Assembly (NCBI GenBank): GCA_964560765.1
Contig: CAZLMG010000002.1
Location: 186,001 to 250,000, forward strand
DNA length: 64,000 bases
Origin: CAZLMG01 sp964560765
Lineage (GTDB): Bacteria; Bdellovibrionota_B; Oligoflexia; Oligoflexales; CAZLMG01
Reading direction: 5' to 3'
Part shown: positions 43,580 to 53,169 of the stretch, in pieces
Numbering within the stretch: position 1 is the first letter of the stretch
Layout of the letters: each line of letters starts with the position of its first letter
Program-made: the position numbers and the translations under genes
Notes under the pieces: model-generated
Told to the model about the DNA's origin: nothing
Databases searched by the model: none
The model's input: only the letters and a program-made list of their open reading frames with translations

Positions 43580-44707
43580 TTATAGCATATCTGGCGCTTG
43601 CAGCGGGAGTTCGAGGAGTTGCGCCGAGAGCTTTAACAACTCGGAACTACTGCACAAATCTTCGTTCGATTCAGGGACTTCGAGCCACAGGGGCAGGCGA
43701 TGCCAAAGCTCGAACTGGCGTCGGGCCAGGGCTGCACTGACGGTAGTTGAGGATTGCGCCCGGCGACGCAGATTCAAAATCGCCGCGTAGCGCGCATCAG
43801 CAGCCAAGTCCTGCTCGCTGCTGGCTAGCAGCACTTGCTTGACCGCGACCGGCATCTCTCGATTGATGATGGTGAGCGCTACTGATTTACCCATGGCATG
43901 CAGCTGCTCGACGATCATGCTGGCCGATCGTACCGGTGCTCGGCGCGATGCGGCGATGAGGATATATTTGGTGCGCCGGTCCGCCAATATGGACTGCACG
44001 GTCTGTCCGGCACGATGAAAGCCCTCGATAACGTCTTGCAGCAAGACAAGAAACTCGGCCATCATCTGCAAGGCTTTCAGCCCAGTCATAGCCGCCAATC
44101 CACCCATCAACTTCTCACCTGCCGACATCAACCGACCTAGCCCAACTTTTTGCGCTAAAAGAAATGGCTTCAGTAGCCAACCGATCACTTTGTGTTCAAC
44201 GAATCCGGCCAACAAATTCGGTCTGGCGAGAAAATCCAGCGCATGTGCATCTGGCGGGGTATCGACGACAATCAAGTCATATTCCGTGCGTGCTGCAATT
44301 TCGCTCAACTTCGCCAGAGCCATATACTCAATGGCGCCACCCAAATGATCGCGCATGGCACGATAGAAAGGATGCGCGTGGATCTTCGCGGCCGCGCTCG
44401 CGGATGGGGCAAAACGTTTAACCATCTCATCGAAAACGGCCCCCTGATCTAGCATCGCCGCATCAATCGTACCTGGACCGGTGATCTGTCCCGACAGATC
44501 GAGTCGACGAAGTTCGCTGCCCAAAGGCATGCCCAGAGCGGCCGCCAAACGTTTCGCGGGATCGATACTCAGCACGGCCACGCGGCGCCCTTCACTGGCA
44601 GCCGCAAACGCCAATCCCAGCGACATGGTCGTCTTGCCGACGCCTCCAGGCCCTAGGACGAGAAGCACTCGACTGTCCGCCAGCAATTTATCGAGACCAT
44701 TTACCAC
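43580..44707 (-). CDS. Get3/ArsA-like ATPase, subunit without signature lysine
   Basis: 375 residues. The P-loop reads LGPGGVGKTTMSLGLA: it keeps the catalytic Lys but has Pro where deviant Walker A proteins have the signature Lys. Further motifs are RVAVLSIDPAKRLAAALG and IVVDTPPDAHALDFLARP, the family's switch II/nucleotide region. Together with its neighbour it resembles the actinobacterial paired Get3-like proteins (Rv3680/Rv3679 type) more than single arsenite-pump ATPases; no arsB or arsR is nearby. Its start overlaps the upstream ArsA-like gene by seven bases. Likely half of a heterodimer acting at the membrane. Confidence 0.85.
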   Translation of the reverse strand: MVNGLDKLLADSRVLLVLGPGGVGKTTMSLGLAFAAASEGRRVAVLSIDPAKRLAAALGMPLGSELRRLDLSGQITGPGTIDAAMLDQGAVFDEMVKRFAPSASAAAKIHAHPFYRAMRDHLGGAIEYMALAKLSEIAARTEYDLIVVDTPPDAHALDFLARPNLLAGFVEHKVIGWLLKPFLLAQKVGLGRLMSAGEKLMGGLAAMTGLKALQMMAEFLVLLQDVIEGFHRAGQTVQSILADRRTKYILIAASRRAPVRSASMIVEQLHAMGKSVALTIINREMPVAVKQVLLASSEQDLAADARYAAILNLRRRAQSSTTVSAALARRQFELWHRLPLWLEVPESNEDLCSSSELLKLSAQLLELPLQAPDML

Positions 44708-45642
44708 GTGACAGCACCTGTTTTACTTAGCCATGGATGCAGGCGCTGAAAATAGCCCGAAACCGTTTCCACGGATAGGGGCTCGGCGACGATGCCCAAA
44801 TCTGGCGCCATGGCCGTAAAGAATTTGGAATGTTTATCTTGAAACTCCGCCAGCGGTTTGGCCATTGACTGTAAGGCTGACTCGGCGCGCAGCCGCTGCA
44901 TAGACGCATACTCCCAGGCTGGTTGACGTGCACCATCCTTGCCTGCAAATTTGGCATCTACAGCCGCAGGGAAACGATTAACCAGCACGGCGCGCACAGA
45001 TGCCGGTGACTTTTCTGCCATCAGTTGGCAAAACTCGATACACTCACTTGCGATCAGAGGTTCCGCCACCGTCACCATCACCACAGAGGTCGTGGGTTCT
45101 CGCAAAAAATTTTCGACCCGCTCGGTTTCCTGTAGCAGAGGGCCAACGACACGCGACTGGAAAATGGCCGCTGGAGTGGTCATCAGATTCAAAAAATGCC
45201 CGGAAGCATAGCCATCAAAGATGACCAAGTCGTAGGTACGCTGACGATTGAGTCGAGCTTCATAATAAAACCGACCCAAGAGCGTCAGCTCCAAGAGCCC
45301 AGGAATGAATTTCAATAGGCTGCTGACGGCAGCGTTTCCCAACAGGCGATCAAATACCTGCTCAAAACCGAGGTGTTTGACGAAAAAGTCCCGAAAGTTT
45401 TTATGGAGATCCAAATTGACGTAATTAACGCCCGGATGCACATCGCGAAACTGATGCCGTACAGGTGGAAAACCGAACAGCGGGCTGAGCTGATCCTCGG
45501 GATTGGCCTCAATGAGACACACGCGTTTGCCGCGTGTCGCCGCTTCAATCGCTAATGCTGCTGCGGTAAATGACTTCCCGATGCCACCCTTGCCTGTAAC
45601 CAGAAGCAGGTGGCTGTCGAGCAGGTCATCGAACTCTTTCAT
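44701..45642 (-). CDS. Get3/ArsA-like ATPase, subunit with signature lysine
   Basis: 313 residues. The deviant Walker A reads TGKGGIGKSFTAAALA, with both the signature and catalytic lysines. Other motifs: VCLIEANPEDQLSPLFG and DLVIFDGYASGHFLNLMTTP, the equivalent of the ArsA family DTxPTGH region. It is distinct from its downstream partner, as expected for an obligate heterodimer. Its ATG overlaps the tatA stop (TAATG). A membrane-protein targeting or sorting role is inferred by analogy with Get3; an arsenite pump is unlikely because no pump gene is present. Confidence 0.85.
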   Translation of the reverse strand: MKEFDDLLDSHLLLVTGKGGIGKSFTAAALAIEAATRGKRVCLIEANPEDQLSPLFGFPPVRHQFRDVHPGVNYVNLDLHKNFRDFFVKHLGFEQVFDRLLGNAAVSSLLKFIPGLLELTLLGRFYYEARLNRQRTYDLVIFDGYASGHFLNLMTTPAAIFQSRVVGPLLQETERVENFLREPTTSVVMVTVAEPLIASECIEFCQLMAEKSPASVRAVLVNRFPAAVDAKFAGKDGARQPAWEYASMQRLRAESALQSMAKPLAEFQDKHSKFFTAMAPDLGIVAEPLSVETVSGYFQRLHPWLSKTGAVTW

Positions 45643-45845
45643 TAGGTGTCTTGGCCGGAGCCTTCCTTCTTGTCATTGGGCGTCTTGACGTTTGCATCAA
45701 TAGTCTTGGCGTCCTGGATGCCCTTCTTAAAGTTCTTGATGCTCTCGCCGATGGCACCACCGAGCGCGGGCAGTTTATTCGCGCCAAAGATCAGTATGAT
45801 GACCCCGGCAATGATGAGGGTCTCCCAAATTCCTGGCATCGACAT
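45642..45845 (-). CDS. tatA: Twin-arginine translocase subunit TatA
   Basis: 67 residues: short N-terminal membrane helix (GIWETLIIAGVIILIFGA), hinge NKLPALGGAIGESIKNFKKG, and a charged C-terminal tail. Glu8 and the FGANKLP segment are hallmarks of TatA/E. It forms the export pore for folded Tat substrates at the inner membrane. tatB and tatC are not in the window. GGGGAGG precedes the ATG, and the stop overlaps the start of an ArsA-like gene, so translation is coupled. Confidence 0.93.
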   Translation of the reverse strand: MSMPGIWETLIIAGVIILIFGANKLPALGGAIGESIKNFKKGIQDAKTIDANVKTPNDKKEGSGQDT

Positions 45846-45912
45846 GCTCGACCTCCCCTACGTGTACGTTTGATATACAATGACCGCAGACCAAAACACA
45901 AGTAATGACTGA

Positions 45913-48900
45913 CTATTGCGCCTTGGGAAGGAAACCAGACTCCTCCCCATCTTCAAGCTCCTGCTCCTCGCCGCTGCGCTGAACGGCAGCGATGTAGTAA
46001 CGCGGAACGTTTTCCACATGGACGAGCTCTTCCACAATGCGGAACAAGCTCTCTCCCGTCCCCTCACCTGCCAAAGTAGCCTTCAAGCTGCGCAAGGTAT
46101 TGTCGCTCGGATTCACTTCCAACTTGCTCGTATCGTGAGTCAACAAGTAGAGATGAAGCCCCGTCATGGGGGCGACGACAGACCAGTAGCGCAAGTCCCG
46201 ACCATTGAGCATGGATACAATGATGTCGTTTTGCGGACGCACCCGATTTTCCTGACAAAAGACAATGGGCCGAGAAGGGCCAAAGTGACCGCTGTACGCC
46301 CAGCGACCTTCCCGGTCGAACAGCGTAAATGTTAGAGATAGAGACTCCAGCTCCCGCGATTGGTCGATACTGCGCAATAATGCAACCAGCTCGTCCCGTA
46401 TTTCATTCACTTCGAAGTTCGTACGCCCCGACGCCGTGGCCAATGCCCGCATCACTTGCAAATGATACCAGAGCATCCGACTCAAGCGCTCGCGAATTCC
46501 CTGCGAGCCATTGAGGCGGCAATAAACGAGCAGGTAGTGCCCAGCTCCATAATTCAGACCAAAGTACCAACCCGTTTCCCGACCAGCTCGCAGCTTCCCG
46601 CGATGCCAGAGTCGCAACCACTCTACCGGCTCCAGAGTATAATTCGCCGGATTATGGACATACACCGGTGAACCCGCGTTCTGATCATCGTAAATCGGAA
46701 AGTCACTGCCTGCTTTCTGGCCAAACAACAATCCAAGCTGCTGACCAAATGCATCGAGCTCAAGGCGACAAGCCGTTGTGTCGCGACGACTTAAGTTCAC
46801 CTCCTCCAAAAAGACGATACCGAAGCTACCTGCTGCACTGCGAATCGGAATTAGAGCACTCATGCGCAAACTCTGACTGATGCCTCCAGCAACGCTCCCC
46901 CCGATCGTCTCTAACGCGGAGTTACCCATTGCCGACACGTTGAGGTGATCATGGGCTGCAACCGGGGCTTTCCCCACAATCGTATCGTCGGCGATCGTTG
47001 CATCACCCGCAGGCCCGTCATCTCCTAAAACGATGGTCGCATCCATATCGCCCTGCTCTTCTGTCGCCTCACGTAGAGCCGTATTCAACCCGGGGCGATG
47101 GCGAATCTCCGACTCTCCTGACCAGGGCGCATCGCGCAGGGGAAGGAACAATGTCGAGCGTATATTGAGGTATGGCGTGACGTACTCAGCTACCTGGCGA
47201 TGATGCGACATCGACTCGTCAGGATAAAGTATTCGCGGTCGCCCATCGCGACCACTTACCACGACGGTCGCTCGCGTCGTTCTGTACTGACGCAACAACA
47301 CCGCTAAGCTTTCCTCAAGATTCACCTCAAGGGCTGTGTCGACTTCAAGGACATCGCACACGTGCCCAAGATGCTCCTGCACCAACTCCGGCATTTGCAC
47401 TTGCGCCCGTTGGTGCGCCTCGGAAACTTGCCTGGTCAGTGCCGCCTTTTCATATGTGATCTTGCGGGCATCCATCAACTTCTCTGCATACTCGACCACG
47501 GCCCGAGCCCCGACCTTGACCGCCATGTGGTGGGCACGCCGCAGGTAATCCTTTGGCGCCTGACGGCCCTCTCGCAACAGGAAGTCACCGAACCAAAGGT
47601 AGGCAAATACCTGCACGACGCCGGCGCCATTAGTTTTTGCAGCGCGCAGTGCTGCATCGTACCTTCGATTGAGACGAACCCGTCCTAAGACCTCGTCGGA
47701 TCGAGCTCGTAGCAGTTGAGGGATATCGCGCTGTTCGCCCCGGATCTTCCATACCCGCGACCGAAGTCGCAGCAGCAATTGGTTCATCTCGGCATCACGC
47801 ATCAGGCGCCGACCGTACTCCTGCTCAAAAAGGGGTGGAAAGGTGTAGGCAAATAGACTGACAAAGTCTTCCTCGAAGGGATACAGGAACTCCCGCTCAT
47901 GACCTCGGCAAAATTCCTCCATGGCGACCATGAAGTATTTTCTCGTCTTATCGATCTCACCCTTAGCAAAGGTCAGCATGACGTTAATCAGCCAAATAAA
48001 CAGATCGTGGGTCCTGGCAGACACCTGACGGCGTCGCTCCAGATAGACTTCACCTTGCGCAACAATCGCATCTCTAGACCCGCAGAGCAACAGGCCAAAG
48101 AATGTGATGGCAATGGCTCGCGGACTCAACCAACTACGCGTTGGCATATTTTCAGGAACCTGACGAGCTGAGGTCTGCAGAGCGGGAAAGTCACCCTTCA
48201 GTAATTCACGATACAACTTGTACTCAAATAGCATCCCCATCCAAAGTCGATCGCGGACGGGAGACAGGTATTTCACGGCCTTGCGCAGATTGTCTGCGAC
48301 CTCTTCGTTGCGGCTACGCATATAGTCGAGCAACAAGGCTCTTTGCAGCGCCAGATATCCACGTAGACTCTGCAGACCGAGCGCATTAGCAGCGTCCGCA
48401 GCCTTGTCCATCAATTGATAGGCGACCTGCATGCGCCCCATATATCCCAGTATGGCTGCACGGTCGCCAACGGTTCGCAGAATCGTTGCTGGAGACGCCT
48501 TACCAGCCAGACAAGCACGCATGGTCTCCTCATGCAGCGACAATGCATATTGTGGATCTTCCCGCAAATACAGAGTCTGCAGTAAGTGATAAATATCGAC
48601 GGCGTGCCCTTCTCGCTCTAACATGGCTGTATTCTGCGATTGGGACCGTAAAAAAGCTCTCTTCATGAGCAAATACAAACGATGCTTCTGCAGATTATTG
48701 GTGAACGCATCCCGAACAACAGACAAAATGGCTGGCAGCAAACTCTGCCAGCCCTGAGCTGGAATTCGCATGCGCATTTGACGGAGGGTATGCAGGGCAT
48801 CCTTGCGCGAACCACCAATGACCCCGCCAACCATTTGTATCAGGATGTTCTTGTAGGCTACCGCTGCTCGCGTGGTGGGCGGCAGGCGATTCATGGATAG

Positions 48901-51444
48901 CAATTCACGATACTTCGTCAACGCACTACCGTGATGTCTTTGTTCAGCAGAAATGTCCGCCAACGCCTCCAGGATCACCGGAGCCTGCGGATGCTCATTA
49001 GCCCGCACGCCATTCTGAGCTAACAAAGCGTAAGCCTGCTCGAAATAGCGCTGTGCCGACTGAATCGCGCCGACTTCCCACGCCGCAGCACCTGCAGCTT
49101 GATTGTGCCGGATGCCGCGCTCACGCAGGTCTTCCGTCAGCACCGCACCTGCATCGATCGCCCGATTCATGTGATGAGCTAAAGCAAAAATTGTCTTCGG
49201 AGTGGCTGCCACCAGGGAATGCTCCAGTCGAGCAATGACCGCTAGGTGAATCGCAATCAATTCTTCTCGCGACAGAGTCTTATAGATAGAATCTCGAGCT
49301 CGCCAATGGGTGAAGACAAATGATTTACCTAAATGCGCCAGTTCCGGATCGTCGGGCGCGCGCGCGACCAGGCCGTCATTTACAGCCCGCTTTATGGACG
49401 CCATAACCCGAACGCCGTCGTCGCCACCTTGCAATTGCAGCAACTCAAATGGGAATGTAAGGCCAATGGCTGCTGCAATCTGCAGAATACGCCGATCAAA
49501 CTCCTCGAGATCTTCGGTGCGGGACAAGATGAGATCAACGGATTCGACCTGTACACTGGCCTGTCGAATCACATCCATATCGAATTCCCAGTGCCCGTTC
49601 TTAGTGCGCAAGTAAATCAAGTCGCGCGAAACGAGTGTGCGGACGAGCTCAACCACATAGAGTGGGTTGTTTCTCGATCTTTCAGATATGTAAGCGACAA
49701 GTTCGTCGCTGACGCTTTCAGGCGACATGAGCAAGTTTTCTGTAATCGTTCGAACGTCTTGCAGACTGAAGTTACCCAGTTCCACCTCATCGTAGCGACG
49801 ACGCAGCTTGCGAAATTTGTCCAGCAACTTGCCAAAGTGCGATCCCTCGATATTTTCTACCGGCCGGTGGGTCACCACCAAGAAAAAGCGCTGCGAGTTA
49901 TTATGACTGAAGAACTGGTCGATCAACTCCAGGCTATTGTCGTCCGCCCACTGCAGATCGTCGAATATAAATACGACCGGGTGCTGATCCACAGCCAAGC
50001 AGCGAGTGAAGTCCGAAAAAGCCTTGGCAAAAGTTTGAAAGCTGAATTCATCGCCAGATTCGGCTGGCGGCGATGGGATGTCCTCAACAAATGGCTTTAA
50101 GCCTGGAACGATGGCAGCAACCTCGTGTGCCGACATACCCAAGAGGGTCTTCACCTTCCGTCGCAACTCCTCGGCTTCATGTGGCTGACTCTTGCGAATG
50201 CGCAGCAGATAGTCATTGAATCCATTAGCCAACGCATTGAACTGCAAGTTGTTCTCATGCTGCGAGAAGTTGGCACTGACAAAGCGAATCTTGCGCTCGG
50301 CGAGGTAGTTACGAAATTCAGCAAGAATGCGCGTTTTACCAGTTCCTGGCCCACCTTTGATCACCGCCATGCGGCTGCGGCTCTGCTGCTGCGCGATAAC
50401 AGAGTAACTGTCGATCAACGCTTGCATCTCCGACTGACGCCCCACCAACTCCAGGCGAGCCGACACACCTTGAAAACGATCGTTAAGGGCCAGCGAGAAA
50501 TTTACTGCTGCGGGCCGATCTCTTCGCTCCAACCGCCGCTTTGCCCGCTGCAGATCCGAATGCAAAGCAAACGCGGTCTGATAGCGTTCATCAGGATGTT
50601 TGGCTAGCAATTTATGCACGATTTTCTCAATGATCGGCGGAACGTCCGGACGGACGGCGGTCAACGACTCCGGCTGATCATAGACGTGTTGTCGCGCCAA
50701 CTTCTCCCGAGTCGTACCAGAAAAAGGCGGACGCCCCGCCAGGATTTCGTAGAGAACACATCCGAGCGAGTACAGGTCTACCCGATGATCAATGGGCGCC
50801 TCCAGCAGATTCGTTTGCTCGGGCGCCATGTACAAAGGCGTTCCAGCAACATCAAGATAGCTGTTCTTGCCACCACCCGAGTGGTTCATCGCTTCATCAA
50901 GGCGCGCAACGCCAAAGTCGAGTACTTTGACCAGCACGCCACGCTGATCGCGAGAAGCTTTCCCAACGACAATATTCTGGGGCTTAATGTCTCGGTGGAT
51001 GATGTTCTTGGTGTGGGTGTAATCAAGGGCAGCTGTAATCTGTAAGCCCAATTGAAAGAAGAACGCCAAATCCTTCCGCCCATCACGCGCCAAACTTTCC
51101 TTGAGCGTGATTCCGTTGGCGATCTCCATGACGATGTAGTAACCGCTGCCGAGGTCTTCATCGCCCTCGGCACCATCCAGTAACCCGAGTTCGTGAAAGC
51201 AAATGATATTGGGATGATGCAAGCGGCTCATGAGAGCCGCCTCCTTTTGAAAGCGCAGCAAATCCTCTGAGTCGAGGCGACGGTCGCGGGTGATGACCTT
51301 GATCGCCACATCCTGGGACGGATCATCAAACGAAAGCGCACGGAAGACGCGTCCCATCGCACCGGCGCCGATCTCGCCGGTAATGCAATAGCGATCCGCG
51401 ATCTTTCGCCCAAACAATCTGTCTAACTTGGCGACCACGCGCAT
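45913..51444 (-). CDS. Giant Ser/Thr kinase-AAA ATPase-GAF signalling protein
   Basis: About 1,843 residues from ATG at 51444 (a GTG at 51438 is better spaced from GAGG; the in-frame region to 51600 lacks similarity). Kinase domain ~20-290: G-loop GEIGAGAMGRV, Lys49 (VAIK), Glu68, IHRDIKPQN with Asp152, DFG with Asp176, and AGTPLYMAPEQ. A PknK-type AAA/ATPase follows, with Walker A GGPGTGKT (~364-371) and Walker B VVFIFDDLQWADD. A long helical/TPR-like middle (~700-1420) ends in a GAF-like sensor region (~1420-1690) and a further C-terminal domain. No membrane segment. Ends 67 bases before tatA and may influence the same operon; partner and ligand unknown. Confidence 0.9.
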   Translation of the reverse strand: MRVVAKLDRLFGRKIADRYCITGEIGAGAMGRVFRALSFDDPSQDVAIKVITRDRRLDSEDLLRFQKEAALMSRLHHPNIICFHELGLLDGAEGDEDLGSGYYIVMEIANGITLKESLARDGRKDLAFFFQLGLQITAALDYTHTKNIIHRDIKPQNIVVGKASRDQRGVLVKVLDFGVARLDEAMNHSGGGKNSYLDVAGTPLYMAPEQTNLLEAPIDHRVDLYSLGCVLYEILAGRPPFSGTTREKLARQHVYDQPESLTAVRPDVPPIIEKIVHKLLAKHPDERYQTAFALHSDLQRAKRRLERRDRPAAVNFSLALNDRFQGVSARLELVGRQSEMQALIDSYSVIAQQQSRSRMAVIKGGPGTGKTRILAEFRNYLAERKIRFVSANFSQHENNLQFNALANGFNDYLLRIRKSQPHEAEELRRKVKTLLGMSAHEVAAIVPGLKPFVEDIPSPPAESGDEFSFQTFAKAFSDFTRCLAVDQHPVVFIFDDLQWADDNSLELIDQFFSHNNSQRFFLVVTHRPVENIEGSHFGKLLDKFRKLRRRYDEVELGNFSLQDVRTITENLLMSPESVSDELVAYISERSRNNPLYVVELVRTLVSRDLIYLRTKNGHWEFDMDVIRQASVQVESVDLILSRTEDLEEFDRRILQIAAAIGLTFPFELLQLQGGDDGVRVMASIKRAVNDGLVARAPDDPELAHLGKSFVFTHWRARDSIYKTLSREELIAIHLAVIARLEHSLVAATPKTIFALAHHMNRAIDAGAVLTEDLRERGIRHNQAAGAAAWEVGAIQSAQRYFEQAYALLAQNGVRANEHPQAPVILEALADISAEQRHHGSALTKYRELLSMNRLPPTTRAAVAYKNILIQMVGGVIGGSRKDALHTLRQMRMRIPAQGWQSLLPAILSVVRDAFTNNLQKHRLYLLMKRAFLRSQSQNTAMLEREGHAVDIYHLLQTLYLREDPQYALSLHEETMRACLAGKASPATILRTVGDRAAILGYMGRMQVAYQLMDKAADAANALGLQSLRGYLALQRALLLDYMRSRNEEVADNLRKAVKYLSPVRDRLWMGMLFEYKLYRELLKGDFPALQTSARQVPENMPTRSWLSPRAIAITFFGLLLCGSRDAIVAQGEVYLERRRQVSARTHDLFIWLINVMLTFAKGEIDKTRKYFMVAMEEFCRGHEREFLYPFEEDFVSLFAYTFPPLFEQEYGRRLMRDAEMNQLLLRLRSRVWKIRGEQRDIPQLLRARSDEVLGRVRLNRRYDAALRAAKTNGAGVVQVFAYLWFGDFLLREGRQAPKDYLRRAHHMAVKVGARAVVEYAEKLMDARKITYEKAALTRQVSEAHQRAQVQMPELVQEHLGHVCDVLEVDTALEVNLEESLAVLLRQYRTTRATVVVSGRDGRPRILYPDESMSHHRQVAEYVTPYLNIRSTLFLPLRDAPWSGESEIRHRPGLNTALREATEEQGDMDATIVLGDDGPAGDATIADDTIVGKAPVAAHDHLNVSAMGNSALETIGGSVAGGISQSLRMSALIPIRSAAGSFGIVFLEEVNLSRRDTTACRLELDAFGQQLGLLFGQKAGSDFPIYDDQNAGSPVYVHNPANYTLEPVEWLRLWHRGKLRAGRETGWYFGLNYGAGHYLLVYCRLNGSQGIRERLSRMLWYHLQVMRALATASGRTNFEVNEIRDELVALLRSIDQSRELESLSLTFTLFDREGRWAYSGHFGPSRPIVFCQENRVRPQNDIIVSMLNGRDLRYWSVVAPMTGLHLYLLTHDTSKLEVNPSDNTLRSLKATLAGEGTGESLFRIVEELVHVENVPRYYIAAVQRSGEEQELEDGEESGFLPKAQ

Positions 51445-51593
51445 GAACCTCACATCTGACGAAGACTCTAAACCCGGATTCCCACTTCTGTATTTTCGGC
51501 AAAGTTTCCAGGATCTTGATGGGTCGGCCTGCAAGCTCCGGATATGCGAACCATTTCCGGGAACAGCCACCGCCCTCCGCCCGAGTTGCGTCA

Positions 51594-51622
51594 TTGCCAA
51601 AACCGTCGGAAATCGCTATTAT
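51594..51622 (+). promoter_or_regulatory. Predicted sigma70 promoter of pyruvate kinase
   Basis: TTGCCA (51594-51599), 17-base spacer, TATTAT (51617-51622). The pyk ATG lies 36 bases downstream, with GAGGAA between. Confidence 0.55.
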
Positions 51623-51657
51623 TTTTTGACTTTATCGCAAAATGAGGAACCGCATTC

Positions 51658-53169
51658 ATGGTCGAAGCAGGCAACGTATTCATACCCGGAAAAGGCACGA
51701 TGACACTGAAGTCCCCAGCTGCAGAGGAAGGCCTAAAAATGCTTAGGCACTGCAAGATCGTGGCGACGCTTGGACCTGCGTCGTCCAGCGAGCAGGTCAT
51801 CCAAGACCTGATTGAAGCCGGAGTGAACATTTTCCGCCTAAATTTCTCGCACGGCGATCACGAGACACATCTCAAGAATATCGAAATCATTCGCCGCCTG
51901 TCGCAAGGTGTCGGCCGCACGGTTGCCATTCTGCAAGACCTGCAGGGTCCGAAGATTCGGGCCGGCAAACTACTGGGTGGTCAAATTCAGCTTAACAGGG
52001 GTGATGAGTACTCTCTTGTTTTTGGTGTTGATCAAGTTGACCCCAAGGTCATTCCTATCGATTATCGTGACTTAGTCCACGATGTGCGCGTCGGCCATCG
52101 CGTCATGATGGACGATGGCTTGTTGATATTGGAGGTCACCAAAATCCAAGGCCAGTCGGTTTCCGTCAAGGTTCAGGAAGGCGGAATTCTTAAAAACCGC
52201 AAGGGCGTCAATTTTCCTGATTCGAAACTATCATTGCCCCCCATGACCGAGAAAGACAGCCGGGACCTTCTCTTTGGCATTTCCAATCGAGTTGACTTTG
52301 TGGCGCTTTCTTTTGTGCAAGACCCGCAGGACGTGCGCCAACTCAAAGGCATGATTCGAGCCCTTGGCTCTGATGTCCCCGTCATCGCCAAAATTGAAAA
52401 ACTACCTGCCATACATGAAATAGATGCCATTGCCCGCGAAGCTGATGGACTGATGGTGGCACGCGGCGATCTGGGCGTCGAAGCCAGCGTCGAGCGCGTT
52501 CCTGGATTTCAAAAGCTCATCATCCGCGCAGCGGGCAAGCATGCTAAACCGGTGATCATAGCCACACAGATGATGGAGTCGATGATTAATAACCCGCGAC
52601 CATCACTGGCCGAAGTCGCCGACATGGCCAACGGCGTCTTGGATGGGGCGGACTGCTTGATGCTGTCTGGAGAGGTCGCCAGTGGCAAGTATCCGGTAGA
52701 GTGCGTTCGTCGCATGGCCGGCGTCATCAATGAAGTCGAGTCCTGGGCGAATAAGAAGCATACGCGTTATCACGATAACGAGCTTTCCTTTAACCTTGAA
52801 GGTTGGGAAGAACACGAATCGATTGCGCGCGCTGCTTGCGAAGCTGCCGACTCACTTGGCGCTAGGGCCATTGTCTGTTTAACGTTAACGGGCAATATCG
52901 CGCGAACCATTGCCAAGTGGCGACCAAACACACCGATCATCGCCATCAGCCCAAGGCGCGATGTCGTGCAGCGATTGGCTTTGGTTTGGGGGGTATACGG
53001 CACTCCGAATCCGTTATTTTACAACACGGATATCATGTTAGCGGACTTGCCACGGATGCTGAAGGATTCAAAGATAGTTGACTCGGGCGACGTAGTGGTC
53101 ATCACTGCCGGAATCCCCATCAACCAGATGCGCTCGACTAATATGATCAAGATCAATCGGATCCCGTAA
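51658..53169 (+). CDS. pyk: Pyruvate kinase
   Basis: A 503-residue cytosolic enzyme making pyruvate and ATP from phosphoenolpyruvate. N-terminal CKIVATLGPASSS and FRLNFSHGDH, phosphate/metal site LQDLQGPKIRAG, catalytic Lys in AKIEKLPAIHEID followed by GLMVARGDLGVEA, and the C-terminal allosteric domain (SLGARAIVCLTLTGNIARTI, ending MRSTNMIKINRIP) are complete. About 26 extra N-terminal residues precede the usual start; ATG at 51658 is chosen for its GAGGAA site, but Met27 would match family length. The last 102 bases are shared, antisense, with the convergent GGDEF gene. Confidence 0.96.
   Translation: MVEAGNVFIPGKGTMTLKSPAAEEGLKMLRHCKIVATLGPASSSEQVIQDLIEAGVNIFRLNFSHGDHETHLKNIEIIRRLSQGVGRTVAILQDLQGPKIRAGKLLGGQIQLNRGDEYSLVFGVDQVDPKVIPIDYRDLVHDVRVGHRVMMDDGLLILEVTKIQGQSVSVKVQEGGILKNRKGVNFPDSKLSLPPMTEKDSRDLLFGISNRVDFVALSFVQDPQDVRQLKGMIRALGSDVPVIAKIEKLPAIHEIDAIAREADGLMVARGDLGVEASVERVPGFQKLIIRAAGKHAKPVIIATQMMESMINNPRPSLAEVADMANGVLDGADCLMLSGEVASGKYPVECVRRMAGVINEVESWANKKHTRYHDNELSFNLEGWEEHESIARAACEAADSLGARAIVCLTLTGNIARTIAKWRPNTPIIAISPRRDVVQRLALVWGVYGTPNPLFYNTDIMLADLPRMLKDSKIVDSGDVVVITAGIPINQMRSTNMIKINRIP

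Noticed and set aside
43580..45642. Arsenical resistance operon
   Set aside because: The two ArsA-like proteins lack arsB, arsC or arsR neighbours and pair with tatA and mla genes instead.
49333..50100. 255-codon open frame on the plus strand inside the giant kinase
   Set aside because: Entirely antisense to a well-supported coding region, with no ribosome-binding site or recognisable domain.
51445..51600. N-terminal extension of the giant kinase
   Set aside because: Begins with TTG, lacks a ribosome-binding site and shows no similarity; ATG or GTG near 51440 fits the kinase domain start.
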